The translations under genes were made by a program, and so were the position numbers. Under the pieces are notes generated by a model. The model was not told the DNA's origin. It did no database searches and saw nothing but the letters and a program-made list of their open reading frames with translations. A stretch of DNA of 64,000 nucleotides from an uncultured Eubacteriales bacterium (GTDB taxonomy: Bacteria > Bacillota > Clostridia > Christensenellales > Aristaeellaceae). Of the stretch, positions 7,349-15,644 are shown piece after piece; within the stretch, counting starts at the first letter, position 1; the number at the start of each line of letters is the position of its first letter. Location of the stretch: the NCBI GenBank assembly GCA_902801165.1, contig CADCHI010000014.1, forward strand, positions 1-64,000, in the 5' to 3' direction.

Positions 7349-8191
7349 TCACTGGGCGATGGTGGCGGAATCGAAGGTCATCGTGTAAGCCACCTCGGTG
7401 GCGGGCTTGATGGCCGTGCTGTCCACGGTGATGGCCAGCTTGCGGTCGAAGCCGCTCACCGGCACGGTGAAGGCGGCGTTGCCCTCGGTGTTGGTGGGCA
7501 GGTACTTTTCACCATCCACGATCACGTAGTCGATCTTCTTCGTGCTGAACACGATGTCCGCGGTGCAGGCGCCGTCCGCCACGTGCAGCGTCGCGGGGGA
7601 CTCCAGCGTCGCCTTGCCACTGCCCTCCAGCGCCACCGCCACGGTGTAGTCGCCGTCAGCCAGGCCCAGGGTCTGGGCCGTCACCAGGCTGGCCGCGTTC
7701 CAGGCGGATTCCGGCAGGGAATCGGCGCGGAACAGCAGCGTGCGGGGATACCAGACCTGCTTGCGGGCGCTGTATGCCGCGCACTCCACGCCAGCATCCA
7801 GGGCGGGCACCGGAATGGCGCAGGTGTGGTCATCGGGATCGACCACGACCAGGGCCTCCTCCGCGGCCGCGGCGGCCTCCTCGGCGGTGCCGGGGAACAG
7901 GTACAGGTAGGCGTCGCTCTTCAGGGTCAGCAGTGCGGTCATCTCGCCATTCTCCACCGTCAGCGCGCAGCCGACGATCTTGAACATCGAAGAAGAGCAG
8001 TCCACGGCCACCTCATAGGTGCCGTCGTTCAGGCTCTCGGCGTACACGGGCTCCATGCCCTCCTCCACCACGTCCACCACGTCCGTCATCTCCGAGGCGT
8101 CCGCGACGCCGGAGTGGTCGCCCTCCGCCAGGGCGGAGACCATCGTCAGCAATGCCAGGACAAGGGCCAAAAGGATCGCAATTTTCTTCAT
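7349..8191 (-). CDS. Secreted protein of the cobalamin-riboswitch operon, NEAT-like
   Basis: A 280-residue exported protein. Residues 1-22 are a signal peptide (MKKIAILLALVLALLTMVSA). Two similar beta-rich halves follow: DGTYEVAVDCSSSMFKIVGC and DGDYTVAVALEGSGKATLES, each ending in a domain that touches a Lys/Tyr patch. The pattern of a DGxYxVxV opening with a small helix and aromatic strand resembles haem/tetrapyrrole-binding NEAT-type repeats, but this is a resemblance only. The start at 8191 gives the signal peptide. It follows the exported CbiK with a hairpin between them, so it is probably a surface or lipid-free partner in corrinoid or tetrapyrrole capture. Confidence 0.65.
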   Translation of the reverse strand: MKKIAILLALVLALLTMVSALAEGDHSGVADASEMTDVVDVVEEGMEPVYAESLNDGTYEVAVDCSSSMFKIVGCALTVENGEMTALLTLKSDAYLYLFPGTAEEAAAAAEEALVVVDPDDHTCAIPVPALDAGVECAAYSARKQVWYPRTLLFRADSLPESAWNAASLVTAQTLGLADGDYTVAVALEGSGKATLESPATLHVADGACTADIVFSTKKIDYVIVDGEKYLPTNTEGNAAFTVPVSGFDRKLAITVDSTAIKPATEVAYTMTFDSATIAQ

Positions 8192-8293
8192 AGGGCATCT
8201 CCTCAAATAATCTTCTTCGGCCGGCCATGCCATTGGCACGGCTTCGGCTTTTCGGCGCGCCGGCATTCGCTGTCTGCGCGTCGAAAAGCCGAA

Positions 8294-8319
8294 CCGGGAC
8301 GGCCCGCGAGCCGTCCCGG
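8294..8319 (-). terminator. Hairpin between cbiK and the downstream secreted gene
   Basis: A perfect 10-bp stem CCGGGACGGC/GCCGTCCCGG with a 6-nt loop lies 17 bp after the cbiK stop, followed on the minus strand by TTCGGCTTTT. It may be a terminator or a partial attenuator that lowers expression of the second gene. Confidence 0.55.
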
Positions 8320-8335
8320 CAGTTCAGCGATTCAC

Positions 8336-9268
8336 TTATTCGGCTTCCACCTGAGCCACGGCCGCCTGGGCGTGCTCAACGTAGATCTGCTGGATCTCGG
8401 GAACCTGGCCCAGGCCCTCCAGCACGCACTCGACCTCATAGCCGGCAGCGGTGAAGATGCTCTTCCAGGAATCCTCCTCGTCGCCCGCCATGTCGTTGTT
8501 GGCGTGGTCGCCGCACACGACCATCATGTCGCGCAGCACGACCCTGGTGTAGCCCTTGTCCTTGATGGCCTCGAGGACGTCGTCCACGGACGGCTCGGCC
8601 TCGACGGTGCCCACATAGTAGTTCTCGGCGCCCTTGGCGGTCAGGATCTCCTGCATCTGGGCGTAGACCTTGTTGTACTCATGCTCGGTGCCGTGGCCCA
8701 TGTACACGATGGCGGTGTTGCCGTCGTCATAGTCCTTCAGCAGGTCGATCATGATGTCGGCCACGCGGTCGAAGTCCTCGTCGGAGGTCAGCAGCGGGTC
8801 GGCGACGACGATGGTCTCGAAGTCCTCGGCGCGCTCGGCCAGCTCGGCCACCACGTCGTCATATTCGAAGCCATGCATCAGGTGGGTGGGCTGCACGACC
8901 AGGGTCTTGACGCCATTGGCCACGGCGCGGTCCAGCGCCTCGGTCATGTTGTCGATGTGGATGCCGTCGCGGCGCTCCACGTGGTCGATGATGATCTGGG
9001 CGGTAAAGCCGCGGCGCACGCTGTAATCCGGGATCGCCTCGGCAATGGCGGACTCGATGCCGCCGATGGTCAGCCTGCGGCTGTCGTTGAAGCTGGTGCC
9101 GAAGGACACGACCAGCAGTTCCTTCTCGCCGATGTCATCCTGGTTCAGCACGTTGTCCAGGGTGGCGTCGCCGGTCTCGTAGTTCTCCTCGTCCTCTTCC
9201 TCGGCGAAGGCGGCAAAGCAGCTCAGCGCCAGCACCAGGGCAACCAGGATAGCCAACAGTTTCTTCAT
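8336..9268 (-). CDS. cbiK: Exported sirohydrochlorin cobaltochelatase, CbiK family
   Basis: A 310-residue class II chelatase that inserts cobalt into sirohydrochlorin in anaerobic cobalamin synthesis. After a signal peptide (MKKLLAILVALVLALSC, residues 1-22) and an acidic linker, the CbiK core begins ELLVVSFGTSFNDSR. The metal-binding histidines are visible in YMGHGTEHEYN and MMVVCGDHANNDM. The start at 9268 follows AGAGGAG. It is directly controlled by the cobalamin riboswitch upstream. Exported CbiK is known from Desulfovibrio; outside the cytoplasm it may handle haem or cobalt rather than make B12. The Cys at the signal cleavage region is not a clear lipobox. Confidence 0.92.
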   Translation of the reverse strand: MKKLLAILVALVLALSCFAAFAEEEDEENYETGDATLDNVLNQDDIGEKELLVVSFGTSFNDSRRLTIGGIESAIAEAIPDYSVRRGFTAQIIIDHVERRDGIHIDNMTEALDRAVANGVKTLVVQPTHLMHGFEYDDVVAELAERAEDFETIVVADPLLTSDEDFDRVADIMIDLLKDYDDGNTAIVYMGHGTEHEYNKVYAQMQEILTAKGAENYYVGTVEAEPSVDDVLEAIKDKGYTRVVLRDMMVVCGDHANNDMAGDEEDSWKSIFTAAGYEVECVLEGLGQVPEIQQIYVEHAQAAVAQVEAE

Positions 9269-9433
9269 TGTGAACGCTCCTCTCACTCGTGGGTTTGTTC
9301 GCACCCGACGCGGAAGCCGGCGGCTGACAGGAGCAAATAAAAATCTCCTGCCCACGGGCAAGAGAACGATCGTGGGCGAAGAACCCACGCGCGGTACGAT
9401 CAGTTGCTCGTGATCCGGGACGGCTGTCCCCGT

Positions 9434-9612
9434 ACCGACACAAGGCAGGTTTCCTGACTCAGGGGTCATCGGACGCCGCGGCCTTCCCGGTTTGACACCA
9501 GTGACACGTATTGCGTTGCCCTCACCCATTACAGTGACGAGTTCGTACAGGATTCGCACCTGTTTCCCTATTACCGTCCGGCGCACGCGCCGGACGCACC
9601 TCATGTCCTGTG
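9434..9612 (-). promoter_or_regulatory. Cobalamin riboswitch
   Basis: The minus strand carries the B12-box core GTCAGGAAACCTGCC near 9437-9463, the upstream GTCACTGTAATGGGTGAGG block, the ACAGGTGCGAATCCTGT stem and a further CACTGG/GGGAAGG segment, in the expected order. The leader then runs about 165 nt to cbiK. Binding of adenosyl- or hydroxocobalamin would repress the cbiK operon. Confidence 0.95.
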
Positions 9613-9646
9613 CAGTTGTCAATATCCGCTCTTCACGGACGCCTGT

Positions 9647-9675
9647 ATTGTATCACACCCGCCCCGCAAATGCAA
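9647..9675 (-). promoter_or_regulatory. Sigma-A type promoter of the riboswitch operon
   Basis: On the minus strand TTGCAT (9675-9670) and TACAAT (9652-9647) are 17 bp apart, about 30 nt before the riboswitch begins. Confidence 0.7.
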
Positions 9676-9817
9676 TAACGCGCCCTTTAACAATAAGATA
9701 ATTCCGCCCGAACGCGCGGCTATTGGCGGGATCGGTTGACATCAAAGGGTTCCTGCCCCTCCGATCCATCCCCGCCGTTTTGCTCTATGGCCTGCCGAAC
9801 GGCAGCCCGGGCCGAGG

Positions 9818-9847
9818 TTGACAGCCCTTCGCCGGGCATGGTATCAT
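9818..9847 (+). promoter_or_regulatory. Sigma-A type promoter of the YkgJ-like gene
   Basis: TTGACA (9818-9823) and TATCAT (9842-9847) are 18 bp apart and end 28 nt before the ATG at 9876. The interval 9676-9817 holds no gene I can support. Confidence 0.65.
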
Positions 9848-9875
9848 CTATCCATCCACACCTGAAGGAGCGCTT

Positions 9876-10361
9876 ATGAACCAGGAAATCCTCATCAATG
9901 CCCGGGGCCTGCTGGGCGGCCTGACCCCCATGCTCACCGACTGCGGCCAGCTGTGCGGCGCGGCCTGCTGCCGGCCCGACGAGGACGGCCAGGGCGGCGT
10001 GTACCTGTTCCCCGGTGAGGAGGCGTTGCTCGAGCCGTGCGCCTGGGGCCGCGTCGGGCCCTCCCCCTTCACCCCGATGCTGACCTGCGAGGCCCCCTGC
10101 GACCGGGAGCGCCGACCCCTGGCCTGCCGCATCTTCCCGCTGACGCCGGTCCGGGGCAAGAGCGGGCGGTGGACGGTGCGCATGGACGCCCGCGCCCGGG
10201 CCATGTGCCCGCTGGTGCGCAGCGGCATCGGCGGCCTGGACCCGGATTTCGTCCGCGCCGCCCGGGACGCCCTGCGGCTCATCGCCCGGGACCCCGAGGG
10301 CGACGCCTTCCTGGAGAAGTGGGCTGCGCTGGAGGAGGAATACCGCAGGCCGCTGTGGTAG
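9876..10361 (+). CDS. YkgJ-like cysteine-cluster protein
   Basis: A 161-residue protein with the Cys pattern of the YkgJ family, thought to bind a zinc or iron-sulfur centre: DCGQLCGAACCRPDEDGQGG, MLTCEAPCDRERRPLACRIFPLTP and ARAMCPLVRSG. CRIFPLTP is the family's typical CRxyP box. The start follows AAGGAGCG by five bases. It lies alone just upstream of the M24 peptidase. No specific substrate is known for this family. Confidence 0.75.
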   Translation: MNQEILINARGLLGGLTPMLTDCGQLCGAACCRPDEDGQGGVYLFPGEEALLEPCAWGRVGPSPFTPMLTCEAPCDRERRPLACRIFPLTPVRGKSGRWTVRMDARARAMCPLVRSGIGGLDPDFVRAARDALRLIARDPEGDAFLEKWAALEEEYRRPLW

Positions 10362-10492
10362 GCTGTCCCGCGTCCGGCGGCGGATCACGCCTGCCCGATC
10401 GCGCCAAAAGCCGCCCCGAGCGGTCGTTTCTCCCGATAAAATAACATTTTCCTATGGCAATTCGCCTCAGGATGTGCTATAATGGGGAGAGA

Positions 10493-11611
10493 ATGAGTAT
10501 TTTCGTCCACGCGCATCCCCGCGCGGAGGACCGCAACACTTGGAAGGTGAAGGACTTGAACCATCTTGAGGCGTTTTTGAACGCACTGCAGGCGGACGCG
10601 GCCATCATCCATCGGCCGGAAAACCTGCGCTGGCTGGCCGGCTACACCGGCGAGGGCTGCCTGTTCATCACGAAGGATGCCCACGCCCTGCTGACCGACT
10701 TCCGCTACTACGAGCAGATGCGCCGCCAGTCCCCGGACTGGTCGCTGGTGGAGGTCAAGAGCGGCCGCAGCTATCCCGCTCTGTTGGCGGGCCTGATTCG
10801 CGGCCACAACGCGAAGACCGTGGCCGTGGAGACCGATTATCTCACCTATGACGACTACCGCGCCCTGGCGGAGGCGGCGCCCGAGGCGGAGCTGATTCCC
10901 CTCGCCGGCCTGCCGGAAGCGCTGCGGGAGATCAAGGACGAGGCGGAGCTCGCCTCCATTCGGCGGGCGGCGGCCATCGCCAGCGACGCCTTCGTCAACC
11001 TGCTGCCCCGCATCCACGCGGGCATGACGGAGAAGCAGGTCCAGCGGATGCTGGAGTTTGAGATGCTGGAGCTGGGCAGCGAGGGCGTCGCCTTCGATAC
11101 CATCGCGGCGGCGGGCCTGAACGGCGCACTTCCCCACGCCACCCCCTCCGACCACGTGATCGCCAATGGCGAGCTTCTGACGCTGGACTTCGGCGCCACG
11201 GTGGACGGCTATCGCTCGGACATGACCCGCACGGTGGGCTTCGGCAAGATCGGCCCCGAGCTCCGCGCCATCTACGAGACGGTGCAGACCGCCCAGCAGA
11301 TGGGCCTGGACGCCCTCGCCGTGGGCAAGACCTGCGGGGAGATCGACAAGGTCGCTCGCGATTACATCGACGCCCGCTATCCCGGCGCCTTCGGGCACAG
11401 CCTGGGCCACGGCGTCGGCCTATTCATCCATGAGCAGCCCCGGGTGAGCTCCGGCAACACGGCCGTTTTGAAGTGCGGCCATGTGGTCACGGTGGAGCCC
11501 GGCGTATATATCCCCGGTTTGGGCGGATGCCGGATCGAAGATACGGTGATTATGACTGCGGACGGCGTGATCAACACCATCGCCGCGCCAAAGCATCTGA
11601 TCGAGCTGTAG
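10493..11611 (+). CDS. M24 family Xaa-Pro aminopeptidase
   Basis: A cytoplasmic metallopeptidase of about 372 residues that removes N-terminal residues before proline. The N-terminal creatinase-like domain (NLRWLAGYTGEGCLFIT) is followed by the pita-bread catalytic domain with the five metal ligands in LLTLDFGATVDGYRSDMTRTV (two Asp), GHSLGHGVGLFIHE (His), VTVEPGVYIP (Glu) and CRIEDTV (Glu). The start is uncertain: ATG 10493 lies close behind a TATAAT at 10478, so the TTG at 10556, eight bases after GGAAGG, may be the true start. It precedes efp by 42 bp, a common Firmicute pairing. Confidence 0.92.
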   Translation: MSIFVHAHPRAEDRNTWKVKDLNHLEAFLNALQADAAIIHRPENLRWLAGYTGEGCLFITKDAHALLTDFRYYEQMRRQSPDWSLVEVKSGRSYPALLAGLIRGHNAKTVAVETDYLTYDDYRALAEAAPEAELIPLAGLPEALREIKDEAELASIRRAAAIASDAFVNLLPRIHAGMTEKQVQRMLEFEMLELGSEGVAFDTIAAAGLNGALPHATPSDHVIANGELLTLDFGATVDGYRSDMTRTVGFGKIGPELRAIYETVQTAQQMGLDALAVGKTCGEIDKVARDYIDARYPGAFGHSLGHGVGLFIHEQPRVSSGNTAVLKCGHVVTVEPGVYIPGLGGCRIEDTVIMTADGVINTIAAPKHLIEL

Positions 11612-11653
11612 CCGCGCAACAAAGAACTACTTAATTGAGGAGGCACATTCCCC

Positions 11654-12214
11654 ATGATCAACGCAAGCGATTTCAGAAACGGCGTCACCTTTGAAATGGA
11701 CAACGGCGTTTGGACCATCGTGTCCTTCCTGCATGTCAAGCCCGGCAAAGGCGCGGCCTTTGTGCGCACCAAGATCAAGAACGTCGTCACCGGTTCCGTG
11801 ATCGAGCGCACCTTTAACCCCACTGAAAAGTTCCCCAAGGCCTATATCGAGACCAAGGAGATGCAGTACACCTACAACGACGGCGACTTCTATCACTTCA
11901 TGGACCTGGAGACCTTCGACGACCTGGCCCTGACCCATGAGCAGGTCGAGGACGCCATGCCCTTCGTGAAGGAGAACACCAACGTGACCGTCCGCTTCTT
12001 CAAGGGCGCGCCCTTCAGCGTGCTGCCCCCGAACTTCGTGGAGCTGCAGGTCACCAACACCGAGCCCGGCTTCAAGGGCGATACCGCCGCGAACACCACC
12101 AAGCCCGCCACCTTCGAGACCGGCCTGGTGCTGCAGGTGCCGCTGTTCATCGAGAATGGCGAGGTGCTGAAGATCGACACCCGCGACGGCGGCGAATACC
12201 TGGGCCGCGCATAA
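11654..12214 (+). CDS. efp: Elongation factor P
   Basis: A 186-residue translation factor that relieves ribosomes stalled at polyproline. KOW-like domain I ([20 protein letters not shown]) carries the loop [14 protein letters not shown] with the tip residue usually modified. OB domains II and III follow and end [12 protein letters not shown], the family signature. The start has a GAGGAGG site nine bases away. Length is normal. Confidence 0.98.
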   Translation: MINASDFRNGVTFEMDNGVWTIVSFLHVKPGKGAAFVRTKIKNVVTGSVIERTFNPTEKFPKAYIETKEMQYTYNDGDFYHFMDLETFDDLALTHEQVEDAMPFVKENTNVTVRFFKGAPFSVLPPNFVELQVTNTEPGFKGDTAANTTKPATFETGLVLQVPLFIENGEVLKIDTRDGGEYLGRA

Positions 12215-12322
12215 GCCAAAATTACAATTGCCGCACAGGCCGATGGAGCAACGCCATCGGCCTTGTGGTATCCTATTGAAAGCATTCCCGGGCCCGCGCC
12301 CGGACGAACAGGAGGTGCAGAC

Positions 12323-12826
12323 ATGGAGAATCTCGGCAAGAAGGTCGGCTTTCTCAAGGGCCTGATGGAGGGCATGGACTTCAAGGCGGACGGCGCCAAC
12401 GGCAAGCTGCTGGCGGGCATCGTGGACCTGCTGGGCGATCTCAGCGACCGCGTGGAGGCCGCCGACGAGCTCCTGGAGGACCTGAACGACTATGTGGAGA
12501 GCATCGACGAAGACCTGACCCAGCTGGAGAGCGAGCACGGCGACCTGGACGACTTCTTCGGCGACGAGGACGAGGATGACGACGAGGACTTCGACGACGT
12601 GTTCGACGGCGGCGAGGACCGGCTCCACCTGCTGCACCCCGCCGACAAGTCCGAGGACGAATCCCTGGCGGGCAACCTGTGCCCCGAGTGCAAGCGGATG
12701 TTCTTCACCTCCCTGAAGGACGCCGACGACGCGGAGTACCTCTGCCCCCACTGCGGCGAGCGGGTCCGTCCCGTCCCCCTCACCCCGGACAACGCCCCCA
12801 TCGCACGGCCGCTGGCCGGGGAATGA
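12323..12826 (+). CDS. CD1247-like protein with C-terminal zinc ribbon
   Basis: A 167-residue protein. The N-terminal 70 residues (LGKKVGFLKGLMEGMDF, then heptad-like leucines) match the CD1247 N-terminal domain found next to efp in many Clostridia. A very acidic stretch (DDFFGDEDEDDDEDFDDVFD) follows, then a C-terminal CPECKRMFF...CPHCGERV zinc ribbon. The start at 12323 follows AGGAGG by seven bases. Function is unknown; sometimes mislabelled as a transcription regulator. Confidence 0.75.
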   Translation: MENLGKKVGFLKGLMEGMDFKADGANGKLLAGIVDLLGDLSDRVEAADELLEDLNDYVESIDEDLTQLESEHGDLDDFFGDEDEDDDEDFDDVFDGGEDRLHLLHPADKSEDESLAGNLCPECKRMFFTSLKDADDAEYLCPHCGERVRPVPLTPDNAPIARPLAGE

Positions 12827-12830
12827 GCCA

Positions 12831-12875
12831 ACAGCAAGAGCCGCCTGCGCAATCAGCGCAGGCGGCTCTTGCTGT
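12831..12875. terminator. Strong hairpin terminator
   Basis: A perfect 20-bp stem (starting ACAGCAAGAGCCGCC) closes a 5-nt loop immediately after the CD1247-like gene. There is no clear T-run, but the stem is strong enough to end transcripts from the efp cluster. Confidence 0.7.
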
Positions 12876-12877
12876 GT

Positions 12878-13023
12878 AGAGTTAAAAGTTTAGAGTTGAG
12901 AGTTGAGATATAGGATGCCGAAGAATGGAAACAGTTCGCCCGCTTCGAAATATCTGCAATTTCGCGGGATCGTCCTCGTATCTGAACCCGCCCCACACCA
13001 ACTTAACTCTTAACTCTAAACTC
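12878..13023. repeat. Inverted pair of GAGTTNAGAGTT arrays (MITE-like)
   Basis: GAGTTAAAAGTTTAGAGTTG at 12878-12897 and its near-complement CTTAACTCTAAACTCTCA ending at 13023 face each other across about 100 bp. Arrays of this kind are dispersed in Clostridia intergenic regions. The right arm touches the stop codon of the SH3 protein gene. Confidence 0.6.
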
Positions 13024-14190
13024 TCACCGTAGCGTCGCCGCCGCGGCCTTCTTGATGGCCGCCTGGTGCTGGGGGCAGACCTTGTTGCTGCCGTGGGTGC
13101 GGCTGTTGGTGAAGTGGATGCAGTGATGGCCGTTGAAGTTGTTGTCGGTGATGGCGCCGCTGCCGTGGGGCATGCAGTTCATGGACGCGGCGTAGTTCAC
13201 CCCGTTGATGGTCACAAAGATCGCCCGTCGATTCCAGGACCAGCTGCCGCAGGCCTTCTTCATGGCCGCGGTGTCCGCCGCCGTCAGGGGCTGGCAATCC
13301 GCGTGGTTGGTGCCGCCCCGGCGCTGCTCCCGCCAGGAGATGCCCGTCTCCACGTCGGTGATCTGGGCCACGACGCCCCGGGCGAAGATCTGCTGGATAT
13401 CGCTGGTCCACCAGTCCATCTCCACGGCGGTCCCCTTGGCGGGCTTCACGGTGGAGTCGCCATAGGAGACGCTCTCCTTCTCCGGCACAACAATGTCCGT
13501 CAGGTCCTTGGACAGGTCCGACTTCTTCATGTAGCCGGTCTTGCCGCCGGCGGTCACCCGGCAGACCTTGCCCTTGACCGCCGTCACGGCCACCTCGGCG
13601 TTCACGCTCAGCGTCGTCAGCGTCTCGCCGCTCTCGCTGTACAGCTTCGCGCCTTCCCTGGCCACGTAGGCCGCGACGCTCTTGCCCTGCTGCGCCACCT
13701 TCGAGGCGGACAGGTCCGATTTCTTCATGTAGCCGGTCTTGCCGTCCACGGTCACCTTGCAGGCCTTGCCCTTCACCGCCGTGACGGTCACCTCGGCGTT
13801 CAGGGTCAGCGTCGCCAGGGTCGCGCCGTCGGCGTCGTAGACCTTCGTGCCGTCCCGCTTGGCGTAGGCGGTGACGTGCTTGCCCGCGTCGCTCTCCTGC
13901 TGCGCCTCCGGCTGGGCGGCGGCGCTCTTGCTCAGCTCGGATTTGAGCATGTAGGCCGTCACGCCGTCTCTCTCGACCCGGCACACCTTGCCCTTCATGC
14001 CGGTCAGCGTCACCGCCGTGTTCACCGGCAGGGTGCCGATCACCTCGCCCTTTGAATCATAGACCTTCGCGCCTTCCACCGCGGCGTACACGGTGGCGGT
14101 CTCCGCCAGCGCCGCCGCCGCGCCGGTCATCGCCAGCGCCAGAATCATCATCGTTGCCAGTATGCGTCGAATCGTTCGGTTGAGCTTCAT
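13024..14190 (-). CDS. Secreted protein with SH3-like repeats
   Basis: A 388-residue exported protein. Residues 1-30 are a signal peptide (RRILATMMILALAMTGAAAALAE). Three SH3-like repeats follow, each of the form VYAAVEGAKVYDSKGEVIGT ... VTLTGMKGKVCRV ... YMLKSELSK. The last 140 residues form a second domain ending in NGHHCIHFTNSRTHGSNKVC, a His/Cys-rich segment common in uncharacterised Clostridia wall proteins that may be catalytic. Probably a cell-wall-associated enzyme. A good promoter lies upstream. Confidence 0.75.
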   Translation of the reverse strand: MKLNRTIRRILATMMILALAMTGAAAALAETATVYAAVEGAKVYDSKGEVIGTLPVNTAVTLTGMKGKVCRVERDGVTAYMLKSELSKSAAAQPEAQQESDAGKHVTAYAKRDGTKVYDADGATLATLTLNAEVTVTAVKGKACKVTVDGKTGYMKKSDLSASKVAQQGKSVAAYVAREGAKLYSESGETLTTLSVNAEVAVTAVKGKVCRVTAGGKTGYMKKSDLSKDLTDIVVPEKESVSYGDSTVKPAKGTAVEMDWWTSDIQQIFARGVVAQITDVETGISWREQRRGGTNHADCQPLTAADTAAMKKACGSWSWNRRAIFVTINGVNYAASMNCMPHGSGAITDNNFNGHHCIHFTNSRTHGSNKVCPQHQAAIKKAAAATLR

Positions 14191-14222
14191 GGGGTGCCTC
14201 CAATGGAACTTGAATTGACCCC

Positions 14223-14251
14223 ATTATATTACAAAATCATTTCAAAATCAA
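14223..14251 (-). promoter_or_regulatory. Sigma-A type promoter of the SH3 protein gene
   Basis: On the minus strand TTGATT (14251-14246) and TATAAT (14228-14223) are exactly 17 bp apart and lie 33 nt before the ATG at 14190. The flanking 14250-14330 is unusually AT-rich. Confidence 0.75.
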
Positions 14252-14354
14252 GTCTTATGCACATATTATCATCATAATTCAAGCTCAATTTAATATATTT
14301 CTGTAATATATTCACTTATGGTGCACATCCGTTCCCCTGTTTCCTTGCTCGCGC

Positions 14355-14381
14355 ACGCTTTTTCTCCCTCGGCATAGGATG
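14355..14381 (+). promoter_or_regulatory. Sigma-K-like promoter of the interrupted gene
   Basis: CGCAC, 16 bp, then CATAGGATG. It fits AC-N16/17-CATAnnnTA and shares both boxes exactly with the promoter of dpaA at 1791-1818. It lies about 50 nt before the start codon at 14430. Assignment is by consensus only. Confidence 0.5.
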
Positions 14382-14429
14382 CACTGTGGACCCGACGGGC
14401 CCGCATCCCATCGACGAGGAGGAATGAAC

Positions 14430-15191
14430 ATGTCATTCTACAGCTACAAGAACAGTAACTCCCAGACCTGTCCCGGCATGGTCAACGGCAACATCCTCTC
14501 CGGGCTGAACCAGCGCGTGTGCGTGCAGGTGAAGAACATCTACGACAGCTGCATGCAGCAGGAGCAGCTGGACGACGAGCGCGTCGTCATCGAGAACATC
14601 GTGCCCGTGCTCCCCGGCTCCGACTGCCTGGGCACCGGCAACCGCCCCTGCTCCTGTGACTGCGAGGGCAACCGCTGCAACTGCGACTGCCCGCCCAGCG
14701 GCATCGGCATCACCCACCAGGAGGCCGTGGAGAACGCCGAAAACGCCCCCGGCCCGCTGCCCCGGCCCTACGGCGCCTGGACGTTCGAGAGCTGCCGCTC
14801 CTCCACCACGGCGGGCCGCATCTCCAACCTGTCCATCGAACGCCTGGGCGACCGGCCCCAGTTCGCCCGGGTGCGCTGCACCGTGGACGTGCCGCTGGAC
14901 GTACTCTTCCTGGACCAGCGCTGCCAGGAGTGGATGGGCCAGACGGTGGTCAAGGTGGACAAGGACATCCTGCTCTGCATCCCCGACGACTCCATCATCC
15001 CCTTCACCCTGGAAAGCCTCGTGAGCGCGATTTGCGTCTCCGGCTCTTACATCGGCAACTGCGCCTTCGACATCACCGTGTGCGTCACCGTCGTGCTGAA
15101 GGTGCTGGCCGAGGTGGACATCCTGATCCCCACCTACGGCTTCTGCCAGGTCCCGCCCTGCGAGGAGTTCGCCGAGCAGATCTGCGACGAA
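14430..15191 (+). CDS. Cys-rich, probably spore-coat protein: 5' part, interrupted by the prophage
   Basis: The first 254 codons of a gene split by prophage insertion. It starts MSFYSYKNSNSQTCPGMV seven bases after GAGGAGG. It has a Cys-rich segment (CSCDCEGNRCNCDCPPSG, residues about 73-90), a long beta-rich body and ends IPTYGFCQVPPCEEFAEQICDE at attL. After attL the frame continues through 37 foreign residues into the phage gene at 15348, ending at 15644. The missing end is at 53972-54202; joined at GAATT the product would be 329 residues. A sigma-K-like promoter, Cys-richness and lack of an export signal suggest a coat or related mother-cell protein. The family is unnamed to me. Confidence 0.8.
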
Positions 15192-15212
15192 TTGCACGCC
15201 TATCTCTCCCGG
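15184..15212 (+). other. attL, left prophage attachment site
   Basis: Host codons read up to GAC; the core GAATT (15189-15193) is shared with attR; then GCACGCC and the phage arm TATCTCTCCCGG (15201-15212) follow. The arm is the exact complement of the arm at attR. The crossover lies within GAATT. Confidence 0.85.
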
Positions 15213-15218
15213 CATACT

Positions 15219-15239
15219 GCCCGCCGTCCCTCGGCGGGC
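15219..15239 (+). terminator. Hairpin just inside attL
   Basis: GCCCGCCG (15219-15226) and CGGCGGGC (15232-15239) form a perfect 8-bp stem with a 5-nt loop. It would stop transcripts entering the prophage from the interrupted coat gene. There is no long T-run. Confidence 0.6.
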
Positions 15240-15287
15240 TTGTCCATTCCCCTCGAAAATTTTTATATAAATTCTTCGTCTTACCTA

Positions 15288-15316
15288 TTGACTTTATATA
15301 AACTCTATGCTATAAT
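15288..15316 (+). promoter_or_regulatory. Strong sigma-A promoter of the left-end phage cluster
   Basis: TTGACT (15288-15293) and TATAAT (15311-15316) are exactly 17 bp apart, 31 nt before the ATG at 15348. It drives rightward genes that are opposite to the lytic operon, so they can be expressed in the lysogen. Confidence 0.8.
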
Positions 15317-15347
15317 AGTATCAGAAATTGAGAGAGGGGAAACGAAA

Positions 15348-15644
15348 ATGAAGGGTACTGAAAAGCAGATCAAGTGGGCCGAGGACATCAAGGCGAACGC
15401 CATCAACACCTGTACCGCTAATATCGAGCGCCTGAGCGGCCAGCCGCTGGACGCGATGAGAGTCGAGGTCTTTAAGGTGATCCGCAAGACCCTGATCGAC
15501 GGCTTCGAGCAGATCGACGACGCGGCTGTCATCATCAACAAGCGGGCCCATTTCGACCCCATGGCGATCATCCGCATGGCGGATCGCACGAGCGAGCTCA
15601 TCAACTCCGGCCACATGACTCTGGAGCAGTTCGCGGCGCGATGA
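15348..15644 (+). CDS. Small phage protein of unknown function next to attL
   Basis: A 98-residue, mainly helical protein (KQIKWAEDIKANAINTCTAN, HFDPMAIIRMADRTSELINS). The opening TEKQIKWAEDIK is common in small proteins of Clostridia mobile elements. It follows GAGAGGGG by eight bases and its own promoter, and overlaps the next gene by ATGA. Being beside attL, expressed apart from the lytic genes and small, it is a candidate recombination directionality factor, but that is inference. Confidence 0.65.
   Translation: MKGTEKQIKWAEDIKANAINTCTANIERLSGQPLDAMRVEVFKVIRKTLIDGFEQIDDAAVIINKRAHFDPMAIIRMADRTSELINSGHMTLEQFAAR

Noticed and set aside
7583-9340. 585-codon plus-strand frame
   Set aside because: Antisense shadow of the CbiK operon, with His/Gly/Val-rich nonsense typical of GC-rich antisense frames.
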